Shown: in pieces, positions 1 through 5,075 of the stretch
Layout of the letters: each line of letters starts with the position of its first letter
Position numbering within the stretch: the first letter of the stretch is position 1
Source: Syntrophomonas sp. UBA1368
GTDB taxonomy: Bacteria; Bacillota; Syntrophomonadia; Syntrophomonadales; Syntrophomonadaceae
DNA length: 5,381 nt
Direction of reading: 5' to 3'
Assembly (NCBI GenBank): GCA_002305965.1
Contig: DBRM01000056.1
Span: forward strand, 5,902 to 11,282
Position numbers and translations under genes: made by a program
The notes under the pieces: model-generated
The model's input: the letters and a program-made list of their open reading frames with translations, nothing else
The model's database searches: none
What the model was told of the DNA's origin: nothing

Positions 1-291
1 CAAGACAGCACCGATCACGATTCCGGCCGCGGCGATTTCTCCCACGGTCAGGTCCTGGACCAGGATCGCTGCGGTGGCGGCCTTCATTGGCTGTACTGCC
101 ATCGGGATTCCATAGAACCAGCCACTGAATAAATAAAAGAGTCCAAAGCCCATAAAGACTGACGTGGAACTCAGACCGGCAACCGTTATCACTGCTAAAA
201 GATGGGGGAGCAGTGTGCCCAGATCGCCCATGGAACCTGATAATTCCTGTATTATTCCGGGCTTTGCAGCTTCTGCTTTTTCCTTGTTCAT
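1..291 (-). CDS. MOT1-type molybdate/sulfate transporter, 5' part (C-terminus outside window)
   Basis: The first 97 codons of a minus-strand gene run off the left edge of the window in frame. The protein begins MNKEKAEAAK. Residues 19-29 read GSMGDLGTLLP, and residues 48-71 contain GFGLFYLFSGWFYGIP followed by VQPMKA. This G-S-x-G-D-L-G-T opening and the P-x-x-V-Q-P-M-K-A signature are the hallmarks of the MFS_MOT1/SulP-like family of putative molybdate or sulfate permeases, multi-pass inner-membrane proteins usually of about 350-400 residues. Membrane segments are visible around residues 29-40, 46-60 and 86-97. The start is supported by an AAGGAAGG ribosome site (about 298-307) 7-8 nt upstream. 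It is divergent from the MATE gene and has no evident link to the respiratory locus on the right, although molybdate supply matters to many anaerobes. Family assignment is good; substrate (molybdate or sulfate) is undetermined. Confidence 0.85.
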   Translation of the reverse strand, partial: MNKEKAEAAKPGIIQELSGSMGDLGTLLPHLLAVITVAGLSSTSVFMGFGLFYLFSGWFYGIPMAVQPMKAATAAILVQDLTVGEIAAAGIVIGAVL

Positions 292-426
292 TGATGCAAC
301 CTTCCTTATATCATTTCTTATAGTTCTCCATAAACCAGCCCGTTTCCTGCTCAATCAGTCATGCCTGCTGCTGTACTGAGAGAAAATGAGGCATAAACAA
401 AAATTCTGTTCTAATTAAAAATATAG

Positions 427-436
427 TAGTATACTA
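427..436. promoter_or_regulatory. Palindrome TAGTATACTA overlapping a -10-like hexamer
   Basis: TAGTATACTA is a perfect 10-bp palindrome, and after one mismatched pair (426/437) it gains two more matching pairs (424-425 with 438-439). It contains TATACT (430-435), a 5/6 match to the bacterial -10 box on the plus strand. No good -35 box is found 16-18 nt upstream. It could be an operator of a MarR-like or other dimeric repressor placed on a promoter, but self-complementary AT-rich sequence is common by chance. Confidence 0.3.
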
Positions 437-449
437 TTAGCATTGACTC

Positions 450-467
450 TCCGGTCAGTCGACCAGA
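450..467. promoter_or_regulatory. Candidate operator upstream of MATE gene
   Basis: TCCGGTCAGTCGACCAGA is an imperfect 18-bp dyad with GGTC/GACC inner arms and TC/GA outer arms. It lies immediately upstream of a perfect TATAAT (477-482), in the place where a -35 box would be. GC-rich GGTC/GACC dyads of this kind are often bound by TetR-family repressors that control drug efflux genes. No regulator gene is visible in the window, so the binding protein is unknown. Confidence 0.35.
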
Positions 468-476
468 CCCGAAAAA

Positions 477-482
477 TATAAT
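477..482 (+). promoter_or_regulatory. Possible -10 box (TATAAT) of MATE gene
   Basis: A perfect TATAAT lies 25 nt upstream of the MATE start codon. No strong -35 box stands at 16-18 nt; TTGACT (443-448) is 28 nt away, too far for a normal promoter. Transcription from here would leave a leader of only about 20 nt, just enough to include the ribosome site at 493-498. The alternative is the TATACT at 430-435. Confidence 0.35.
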
Positions 483-507
483 CATTGAAATCAGGTGAAT
501 TTTTTAT

Positions 508-1887
508 ATGGACAGTCCTGATTTTATGGGGAAACAGAGCATAGGCCGCTTGCTGTGGATGTTTTCTCTGCCTGCTATTGCCGGTATGGTGGTAAATGCT
601 TTTTATAATATCGTTGCCCGAATCTTTGTTGGCCGTGGGATTGGGTCCCTGGCCCTGGCGGCAACAGCTGTTGCCTTGCCGGTCATGACCATTTTAATGG
701 CCTTATCCATCCTGATCGGGGTGGGTGCTACAGCATTGATTTCTATCCGCCTGGGTGAACAGAAGAAAGCCGAAGCCGAAGTGGTTGCTGGGAATGCAAT
801 GACATTGCTGGTTTTGTTACCAGCCATATTCTCCATAATTTATCTGATTTTTGCCCAGCCAATATTGACCGCTTTAGGTTCCAGTGCTGAAGTATATCCA
901 TATGCCCGCGATTATATCACCATCATCATGTTAGGAGCTCCCATTATTTCTTTTGCCATGGGGGCCAACAACTTCATCAGGGCGGAAGGCAATCCCCGCA
1001 TGTCAATGTATACTCAATTTTTAGGCGCCATTATCAATATCATCTTAAACTATGTGTTCATTTTTATATTTGGCTGGGGCATAAAAGGTTCGGCACTAGC
1101 CTCCGTCATTGCCCAAACAGCAGCCGCTCTCTGGGTGTTGAGCTACTTTTTGTCCGGACGCAATGTGGTCAAAATATATGTAAAAAATTTGATACCACAA
1201 ATGCCTGTGATATTTGCCATCATGGCGATTGGTTTTGCGCCTTTCGCGATGCAGCTGGCTACCAGTATACAGCAGGTGATTTTAAACCATGCTTTGATGA
1301 GCTACGGCGGAGATTTAGCGTTATCAGCAATCGGCATTATGATGAGTCTGGGGATGATATTCTTTATGCCTATTCTGGGTATAAATCAGGGAGCCCAGCC
1401 CCTCATTGGTTATAACTATGGTGCCAAACAATATGACCGGGTGATCGAAGCCTGGAAAAAGGCAGTGTTCGTAGCTACATGCATTGCCATAGCAGGATTT
1501 ATCATCATTCGCCTATTCGCAGTTCCTCTGGCGGCTTTATTCAGTAAAGGAGATATAGCCTTGACCAATCTGACCTCTCATGCCATGCTGATATATTTTA
1601 CCGCCTTTCCCATTGTTGGTTTTCAGGTCATAGGGGCGACTTATTTTCAGTCGGTAGGAAAACCGGTACAAGCGGCGATCTTAAGTTTGTCCCGCCAGGT
1701 GCTGCTGTTCATTCCATTATTGCTGATCCTGCCTAAATATTGGGGAATAGAAGGAATCTGGAGGACGGCGCCCATAGCAGACTGTCTGGCAGTATTACTG
1801 ACTGCGTCTTTTGTATTTATTGAGTTGAAAAAATTAAAAGCCAAGGCCGCAGGAGAGTTGTCGGAGGATGCTCCGGGGAAAGCATAA
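508..1887 (+). CDS. MATE family multidrug/Na+ or H+ antiporter (MepA-like)
   Basis: The gene encodes 459 residues, the usual length for a MATE efflux pump, an inner-membrane antiporter that exports cationic drugs or metabolites in exchange for Na+ or H+. The protein is almost wholly hydrophobic and consistent with twelve membrane helices in two MatE repeats (roughly residues 18-180 and 240-405). Family motifs are visible: NNFIRAEGNP (154-163), FGWGIKGSALAS (188-199), GINQGAQPLIGYNYGA (291-306) and QSVGKP (381-386). The C-terminus is a short charged tail (440-459). The ATG is preceded by AGGTGA at 493-498. The gene stands alone on the plus strand, divergent from the MOT1-type transporter, and ends before a strong hairpin at 1968-2048. 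The sequence resembles the MepA subgroup of Bacillota, but the transported compound cannot be inferred. No disruption is seen. Confidence 0.93.
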   Translation: MDSPDFMGKQSIGRLLWMFSLPAIAGMVVNAFYNIVARIFVGRGIGSLALAATAVALPVMTILMALSILIGVGATALISIRLGEQKKAEAEVVAGNAMTLLVLLPAIFSIIYLIFAQPILTALGSSAEVYPYARDYITIIMLGAPIISFAMGANNFIRAEGNPRMSMYTQFLGAIINIILNYVFIFIFGWGIKGSALASVIAQTAAALWVLSYFLSGRNVVKIYVKNLIPQMPVIFAIMAIGFAPFAMQLATSIQQVILNHALMSYGGDLALSAIGIMMSLGMIFFMPILGINQGAQPLIGYNYGAKQYDRVIEAWKKAVFVATCIAIAGFIIIRLFAVPLAALFSKGDIALTNLTSHAMLIYFTAFPIVGFQVIGATYFQSVGKPVQAAILSLSRQVLLFIPLLLILPKYWGIEGIWRTAPIADCLAVLLTASFVFIELKKLKAKAAGELSEDAPGKA

Positions 1888-1967
1888 AGCAATTGCATCT
1901 AAGCTAGGCCAAAGCCTGCGGACAGCAGACCGGAAAAAGCGTTATAAATCAAGGACAAGGCAATCCA
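1888..1967. other. Non-coding spacer after MATE gene
   Basis: These 80 bp follow the MATE stop codon and lead to the large palindrome. They contain only a small hairpin, AGGC-CAAA-GCCT (1906-1917), without a following T-run, and no supported gene. Confidence 0.4.
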
Positions 1968-2048
1968 AAGCCCCGCCATCGGGATTAAAACGGTATGCGA
2001 ACCATTTCCTTAAGAAGGTTCGCCCCGTATTCCTGATCGGAGGGGCTT
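1968..2048. terminator. Large imperfect palindrome, probable bidirectional terminator
   Basis: The outer arms are AAGCCCC (1968-1974) and GGGGCTT (2042-2048). Further in, ACGG (1990-1993) pairs with CCGT (2025-2028) and GCGAACC (1997-2003) pairs with GGTTCGC (2017-2023), leaving a 13-nt loop. Between the arms, CCATCGGG opposite CCTGATCGG can pair partly. The stem is followed by TTCATTTTCT on the plus strand and by TTTGGATT on the minus strand, so both sides are U-rich. It lies exactly between the converging MATE gene and the tatA-ending operon, which fits a shared terminator. It is longer than usual, so another structured RNA or a small mobile palindromic element is not excluded. A T8 run at 2071-2078 is further away. 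Confidence 0.6.
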
Positions 2049-2080
2049 CATTTTCTGATATCTATTATTCTTTTTTTTGC

Positions 2081-2251
2081 TTAGCTTAATTCGTTATCGT
2101 CATCATCCGCTTTGGCATTGCGAAAATTCTTTATGGCTTTTCCCATGGATTCCGCGACTTTGGGCAGTTTGCCAGGCCCCATAATAATGAGGACAATGAT
2201 GAGGATAAAGCCGAGTTCCCAGGGGCCAAAGTTACCGATCAATCCAAACAT
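2081..2251 (-). CDS. tatA: Sec-independent translocase protein TatA/E (56 aa)
   Basis: A short minus-strand gene encodes 56 residues starting MFGLIGNFGPWELGF. TatA is the small subunit that forms the protein-conducting part of the twin-arginine translocase, moving folded proteins with RR signals across the cytoplasmic membrane. The family pattern is complete: an N-terminal membrane helix with the conserved Glu (GPWELG, E12), the hinge and start of the amphipathic helix (MGPGKLPKVAESMGKAIKNF, from about residue 24), then a short charged tail with four consecutive Asp. The family's usual Phe before GP is Met here. Length is at the low end of normal. The start has a near-perfect AAAGGAGGG (2259-2267) 7 nt upstream. 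It is the last gene of the operon, 58 nt after ccsA, and the divergent gene at the right edge encodes a Tat substrate, which suggests a dedicated export component. Confidence 0.93.
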   Translation of the reverse strand: MFGLIGNFGPWELGFILIIVLIIMGPGKLPKVAESMGKAIKNFRNAKADDDDNELS

Positions 2252-2309
2252 GGTTAATCCCTCCTTTTAACCAGAATAGCACATCTATAAAGTCTTTTTG
2301 CCAACCTGT

Positions 2310-3086
2310 CTAAGCATAACTATGCAGTCCCGGCAGCAGATAGTTGACACCAAAGAAAGTAAACAACACCAATAAAAAGCCGATTATTACCAGGATGCGT
2401 GCATTATTGCCTCTCCAGCCTCTCTGCCGGTGCAAGTGCAAATAAATAGCATAGATGATCCAGGTAACCAACGCCCAGGTCTCCTTGGGATCCCAGGTCC
2501 AATAACTGCCCCACACCTGTTCAGCCCAGATGGCTCCCAACACGATCGATAATGACAACATGGCAAAACCAGCGCTTACGATTTTATAAATGGCAGAGTC
2601 ATCTGTTGATATTGCATTACGCAATTGTATTATAGCAAGTCCCGCTGCTAAAGTAAAAGCACTGTAAGCAATGATGGCAGTAATAACATGCACCGTCAGC
2701 CAGGGGCTTTTTAAGGCCGGCATCAGCGGTGTTGTCTCACCGATCTGCTGCGGCATCAGTACGATGATCGCAGTGATCAGGAGGGTACCCATCAGCATTA
2801 CTACGCCGCTGGCTTTTTTGTTTTCACTGAGTATTTCATAAAGCAGATACATCAAAACAGTAATAAAGGTGAAGCTCAGTAAAAATTCATAGCCATTGGA
2901 AAGAGGCAGCCTGCCGCTAAGGGATACCCGGTTCACCAGGGCTATTAAATTAGCGGCCAAACCAATGGATGCCAGCCAGAAGGAAACTTTACCCAGCCAC
3001 CGTTGGCCGCCGCTGATAAAATAACCGGCTGCCGCAGCCGCATATAGAACCAATACGATATCGATCATCCGGTGTTCAGTTGTCAT
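2310..3086 (-). CDS. ccsA: Cytochrome c biogenesis protein CcsA (ResC), System II heme ligation
   Basis: The 258-residue polytopic membrane protein is the CcsA/ResC half of the System II cytochrome c synthetase, which carries heme across the membrane and attaches it to CXXCH motifs of exported apocytochromes. The tryptophan-rich WWD heme-binding signature WGSYWTWDPKETW is at residues 192-204. Conserved histidines flank it: H133 in SPWLTVHV, H217/H219 in YLHLHRQRGW, and H255 near the C-terminus in GLHSY. The family motif PLSNGYEF is at 61-68. About eight membrane segments are visible. The ATG overlaps the end of resB by 11 nt, and its AGGAGGT lies inside resB (3098-3104), so the two are likely translationally coupled. 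Length is usual for the short CcsA form. It works with the adjacent ResB, and the upstream multiheme cytochrome is the obvious client. Confidence 0.95.
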   Translation of the reverse strand: MTTEHRMIDIVLVLYAAAAAGYFISGGQRWLGKVSFWLASIGLAANLIALVNRVSLSGRLPLSNGYEFLLSFTFITVLMYLLYEILSENKKASGVVMLMGTLLITAIIVLMPQQIGETTPLMPALKSPWLTVHVITAIIAYSAFTLAAGLAIIQLRNAISTDDSAIYKIVSAGFAMLSLSIVLGAIWAEQVWGSYWTWDPKETWALVTWIIYAIYLHLHRQRGWRGNNARILVIIGFLLVLFTFFGVNYLLPGLHSYA

Positions 3087-4068
3087 GAACGGACGACACC
3101 TCCTTTTTTCTGGACGAAGGACCGAATAATACCATACATACTCCCAGCATCAGCAGCAACCCGCCGGTGGTCACCAGAGGCAGACCCGGATCGGTTTTTA
3201 CCGTTAACACAGTATAGGGACGAACCTGCTTAAATTCAATGGAAACATTTTCATCGATGCTGATCGGTTCGCCAAAAGGGGCCGCCCCTACACCAAGCAG
3301 CTCGGTTCCTTCATATACTGAATAAACCACCCGTGGATTTACCGGTTCCATGGATTTGGTCTCAAGGCCAATCTCCGGGTCAAAATGGGGAATATATTTA
3401 AATACTTTTACTGTTCTGGTGGTATCAGCAAATTGTATAAAATCTCCGTCCTGAGCCAGAACCGTTTTTGGAGCCGCGTCACCATCCTGAACCACAACGT
3501 CAGTTAAGTAACCGTAACTGCTTTGATAAGCCTTTACACCTTTATAGACCAGGGGGTGATTCACACTGACGGTTTTTGCAAGGGCCGTTTTTCCTGCTTC
3601 CAGTACTTCCATTTCAGAATAGTATTGGGACGGGGAACCATCTGCATTGAATTCTATGGAAAATGTATGGAGTTTCAGCGAAAAGCTGTTATCAACCGGA
3701 ATAACTTTATTAATTTCAACGGTATCACCCTCCAGAATACTCAACTGTACACTATGGCCAAGGTAGGAATAGAGTCCGGCACCAATAAGGATCAGGACGA
3801 TACCGGCATGCAGCATCAAAAGGCCGGCGCTCCTGAATAATATCTTCCAGTTCTTGCTGATTTTTGCCCGATGGCGGAAAAATCTTGTGCTGGTATTGAT
3901 GGTACACAGTGCCATGTTAATAAAGAGGAAAAGTAACAAAAGGCGAAAAGGCCAGGCCTGGAAGAAATTTTCCGGCCATAAGCTGGAACCAACGGCTGAT
4001 GCCAGGCCTATCAAAGCCAACAGCACCAGTCCGGTGGTCATAGAAGATACGAATTTATAGAAATGCAT
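3076..4068 (-). CDS. resB: Cytochrome c biogenesis protein ResB (Ccs1), short form
   Basis: The product is the ResB/Ccs1 partner of CcsA in System II cytochrome c maturation, holding the apocytochrome and heme at the outer face of the membrane. With the start at 4068 it has 330 residues. Three N-terminal membrane helices (about 11-28, 41-57, 80-102) are followed by a large extracytoplasmic domain and a C-terminal helix (about 300-315). A histidine in the third helix (LHAGIVLI, H87) matches the conserved transmembrane heme-ligand position of the family. NHPLVYKGVKAYQSSYG (170-186) is the typical ResB domain signature. It is shorter than Bacillus ResB (about 540 residues), as is common when it accompanies NrfH-like cytochromes. 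An ATG two codons upstream (4074) would leave only 2 nt after the GGAG, so 4068 is preferred. The gene begins 27 nt after the cytochrome stop and overlaps ccsA at its end. Confidence 0.93.
   Translation of the reverse strand: MHFYKFVSSMTTGLVLLALIGLASAVGSSLWPENFFQAWPFRLLLLFLFINMALCTINTSTRFFRHRAKISKNWKILFRSAGLLMLHAGIVLILIGAGLYSYLGHSVQLSILEGDTVEINKVIPVDNSFSLKLHTFSIEFNADGSPSQYYSEMEVLEAGKTALAKTVSVNHPLVYKGVKAYQSSYGYLTDVVVQDGDAAPKTVLAQDGDFIQFADTTRTVKVFKYIPHFDPEIGLETKSMEPVNPRVVYSVYEGTELLGVGAAPFGEPISIDENVSIEFKQVRPYTVLTVKTDPGLPLVTTGGLLLMLGVCMVLFGPSSRKKEVSSVHDN
3098..3104 (-). promoter_or_regulatory. Ribosome binding site of ccsA inside resB
   Basis: Minus-strand AGGAGGT lies within the last codons of resB, 11 nt before the ccsA ATG. 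The spacing is slightly long, but the match is complete, and the 11-nt overlap of the two reading frames fits translational coupling of the two synthetase subunits. Confidence 0.7.
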
Positions 4069-4076
4069 TAACATAT

Positions 4077-4080
4077 CTCC
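4077..4080 (-). promoter_or_regulatory. Ribosome binding site deciding the resB start
   Basis: Minus-strand GGAG is the only Shine-Dalgarno match before resB. It stands 2 nt from the first ATG (4074) and 8 nt from the second (4068), so the second in-frame ATG is the likelier start. Confidence 0.6.
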
Positions 4081-4095
4081 GGTTCGATTTAAATA

Positions 4096-4653
4096 TTAAA
4101 CGTCCCAGCTTTCATCCAGATCGTCATACCATTTCCAGAGATGACAATCTGCGCACATAGGCCTTGATTTTTCATGCATCTGGTGGCAAAGGTTGCAATC
4201 CTGCTGGCCATTATGAGAATCATGAGGGTTGGAATCTTCAAATTTTGTAGCCGCCATTATTTCGTCCCAGCTCATGCCTTCGCCTTCTTCAGAGTGGCAG
4301 TCCAGACACATGGCACGATCTCCCGGAGGTCCTTCCAAAGGCATGTAGTAATTACCGGTAATGAAATTGATCCCTTCCATAGCTTTTTCAGGGATGGTCC
4401 GATGATGACAGTCCAAACACTCTATGTCTTCCTGAGCGTGTTTGTTATCTAAAAGAGCACCTTCGCTCCAGGAGACATAATAAGGTTTAATGATATGACA
4501 AGTCGCGCAAAAAGAAGGATTTTCACTGGCCTTAAGTAAAGCACCGGCAGTTACCCCGCCTACCACAATTGCTATACCGAGTACAATAAGGATCACCCTT
4601 TTATTAAGATACTTTTCCCGAAAGCTTTTGCTCTCCCCGCCATTGTTTTTCAT
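4096..4653 (-). CDS. Membrane-anchored five-heme cytochrome c (NapC/NrfH-like anchor, cytochrome c3-like heme domain)
   Basis: The 185-residue protein has a short basic N-terminus, one membrane helix (about 20-40) that would act as an uncleaved signal anchor, and five CXXCH heme sites outside the membrane: CATCH 49-53, CLDCH 79-83, CLDCH 116-120, CNLCH 153-157 and CADCH 167-171. Extra histidines (H72, H84, H144, H147, H160) could be distal ligands. The N-terminal half, with a heme site just after the helix and KPYYVSW, resembles NapC/NrfH/CymA quinol dehydrogenases. The C-terminal part NPHDSHNGQQDCNLCHQMHE resembles the tetraheme domain of Shewanella-type flavocytochrome c fumarate reductases. 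The likely role is to pass electrons from menaquinol to the exported flavoprotein encoded divergently at the right edge. It is the first gene of the operon with resB, ccsA and tatA. The start is fixed by AAGGAGG (4659-4665); an ATG seven codons upstream lacks such a site. The partner and electron donor are inferred. Confidence 0.88.
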   Translation of the reverse strand: MKNNGGESKSFREKYLNKRVILIVLGIAIVVGGVTAGALLKASENPSFCATCHIIKPYYVSWSEGALLDNKHAQEDIECLDCHHRTIPEKAMEGINFITGNYYMPLEGPPGDRAMCLDCHSEEGEGMSWDEIMAATKFEDSNPHDSHNGQQDCNLCHQMHEKSRPMCADCHLWKWYDDLDESWDV

Positions 4654-4658
4654 AAAAA

Positions 4659-4665
4659 CCTCCTT
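4659..4665 (-). promoter_or_regulatory. Ribosome binding site deciding the cytochrome start
   Basis: Minus-strand AAGGAGG lies 5 nt before the ATG at 4653. The alternative in-frame ATG at 4674 is upstream of this site and has no purine-rich motif of its own, so translation should begin at MKNNGGES. Confidence 0.8.
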
Positions 4666-4683
4666 GAAAATCATATTTTAGTG

Positions 4684-4731
4684 TTTGTTGACAGCAGGAA
4701 TTTTATTAATTTTCAGCTGGTCACAATTGCC
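4684..4731. repeat. Two-part direct repeat, copy 1 (cytochrome side)
   Basis: TTTGTTGACAGCAG (4684-4697) and, 23 nt on, TCACAATTGCC (4721-4731). Both blocks recur in the same order and orientation at 5002-5035 near the flavoprotein start, with 13/14 and 11/11 identities. In this copy the blocks lie in the leader between the predicted cytochrome transcription start and its ribosome site. Confidence 0.45.
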
Positions 4732-4740
4732 CTTAATGAA

Positions 4741-4771
4741 GGTTTATTTTTTTATATTATAGACATAAACC
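4741..4771. repeat. Inverted repeat GGTTTAT-n17-ATAAACC over operon promoter
   Basis: GGTTTAT (4741-4747) and ATAAACC (4765-4771) are perfect 7-bp arms 17 nt apart, enclosing the -10 box of the leftward promoter. The right arm is part of GACATAAACC (4762-4771), whose exact 10-bp reverse complement GGTTTATGTC recurs at 4974-4983 on the flavoprotein side. It is a candidate binding site for a shared regulator; the AT-rich background makes chance matches possible. Confidence 0.4.
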
Positions 4772-4785
4772 GAGCAATTTGTCTT
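4756..4785 (-). promoter_or_regulatory. Probable promoter of cytochrome-resB-ccsA-tatA operon
   Basis: On the minus strand a perfect TATAAT (4756-4761) is preceded after 18 nt by AAGACA (4780-4785), a 4/6 match to the -35 box. Transcription would begin near 4749, giving a leader of about 95 nt to the cytochrome ATG. The GGTTTAT/ATAAACC dyad flanks the -10 box, so a repressor or activator site could overlap this promoter. Confidence 0.5.
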
Positions 4786-4853
4786 TAGAGCATTATACAG
4801 TAATTGCCTGTCCTTTTTGGATATATTTTCTCAGGGAATGAGCATTTGGGCTA

Positions 4854-4870
4854 ATAAATTTGGAATTTAT
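4854..4870. promoter_or_regulatory. 17-bp palindrome ATAAATT-TGG-AATTTAT
   Basis: Perfect 7-bp arms around TGG lie near the middle of the divergent control region, about 60 bp upstream of the extended -10 box of the rightward promoter. It is suited to bind a dimeric regulator. The arms are wholly A/T, so the statistical support is weak. Confidence 0.3.
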
Positions 4871-4926
4871 CACAGTTTTTTCAGTCAAGCTTCGTAATAA
4901 TTAACGATGCAAAAAGAAAAATTTAT

Positions 4927-4935
4927 TGGTATACT
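4927..4935 (+). promoter_or_regulatory. Candidate extended -10 promoter of flavoprotein gene
   Basis: TGGTATACT matches the extended -10 form TGnTATAAT at 8 of the 9 positions including the free base. No good -35 box stands at 16-18 nt, which extended -10 promoters tolerate. Transcription would start near 4942, leaving a leader of about 134 nt. A weaker alternative is TTGTTA (5003-5008) with CACAAT (5026-5031) at 17-nt spacing. Confidence 0.4.
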
Positions 4936-4973
4936 AAATGCAAACAATTCCTCAAAAAGATGATGAAAAAACA

Positions 4974-4983
4974 GGTTTATGTC
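4974..4983. repeat. GGTTTATGTC, inverted copy of the 4762-4771 element
   Basis: This is the exact reverse complement of GACATAAACC in the leftward promoter, placed about 90 bp before the flavoprotein start codon. It may be a second site for the same regulator. Confidence 0.35.
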
Positions 4984-5001
4984 GAGTTATTGAACCTCAG
5001 T

Positions 5002-5035
5002 TTTGTTAACAGCAGAAAAACTACTCACAATTGCC
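5002..5035. repeat. Two-part direct repeat, copy 2 (flavoprotein side)
   Basis: TTTGTTAACAGCAG (5002-5015) and, 9 nt on, TCACAATTGCC (5025-5035) repeat the two blocks found at 4684-4731; the gap is 14 nt shorter here. The blocks end 40 nt before the flavoprotein ATG. Confidence 0.45.
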
Positions 5036-5075
5036 AAACTTTTATTAAAGAGACAAAACAGAAAGGGGAGAGACT

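Larger units (their letters stand above)
292..507. other. Divergent intergenic region between transporter and MATE gene
   Basis: This stretch of 216 bp separates two divergently transcribed transporter genes. It holds the ribosome site of the minus-strand transporter, an AT-rich centre (about 400-440) with promoter-like hexamers, and two palindromes given separately. The ribosome site of the MATE gene (AGGTGA, 493-498) lies at its right end, 9 nt before the ATG. No convincing open reading frame or known riboswitch fold was seen on either strand. Confidence 0.6.
4654..5075. other. Divergent control region between cytochrome operon and flavoprotein gene
   Basis: About 420 bp of AT-rich, non-coding DNA separate the two divergent respiratory transcription units. 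It contains the promoters and ribosome sites for both sides, a two-part direct repeat (4684-4731 and 5002-5035), three copies of a GGTTTAT element (4741, 4765 and 4974) and a palindrome at 4854-4870. No supported gene is present; one 23-codon frame (4938-5009) lacks a ribosome site. Confidence 0.65.

Noticed and set aside
311..358. Minus-strand stretch reading LIEQETGWFMENYKK then stop, like the C-terminus of a lost gene
   Set aside because: Only 15 codons, closed by a stop immediately upstream and without a usable start; too short to call a pseudogene.
1868..2089. A 73-codon plus-strand frame after the MATE gene
   Set aside because: It overlaps the MATE end in another frame, runs through the palindrome, has no ribosome site, and its composition is not protein-like.
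3523..4060. Plus-strand frames opposite resB
   Set aside because: They are antisense to a well-supported ResB gene and show no family features.
4174..4452. Plus-strand 92-codon frame opposite the cytochrome gene
   Set aside because: It is the complement of the five-heme cytochrome, whose CXXCH motifs show that the minus strand is coding.
4938..5009. A 23-codon frame (MQTIPQKDDEK...) in the flavoprotein leader, a possible leader peptide
   Set aside because: It has no ribosome site, its ATG lies just upstream of the predicted transcription start, and no attenuator hairpin follows.
4654..5075. Dehalobox or FNR box (TTAATnnnnATTAA, TTGATnnnnATCAA) in the divergent control region
   Set aside because: No full match to either consensus was found; only AT-rich half-site fragments are present.
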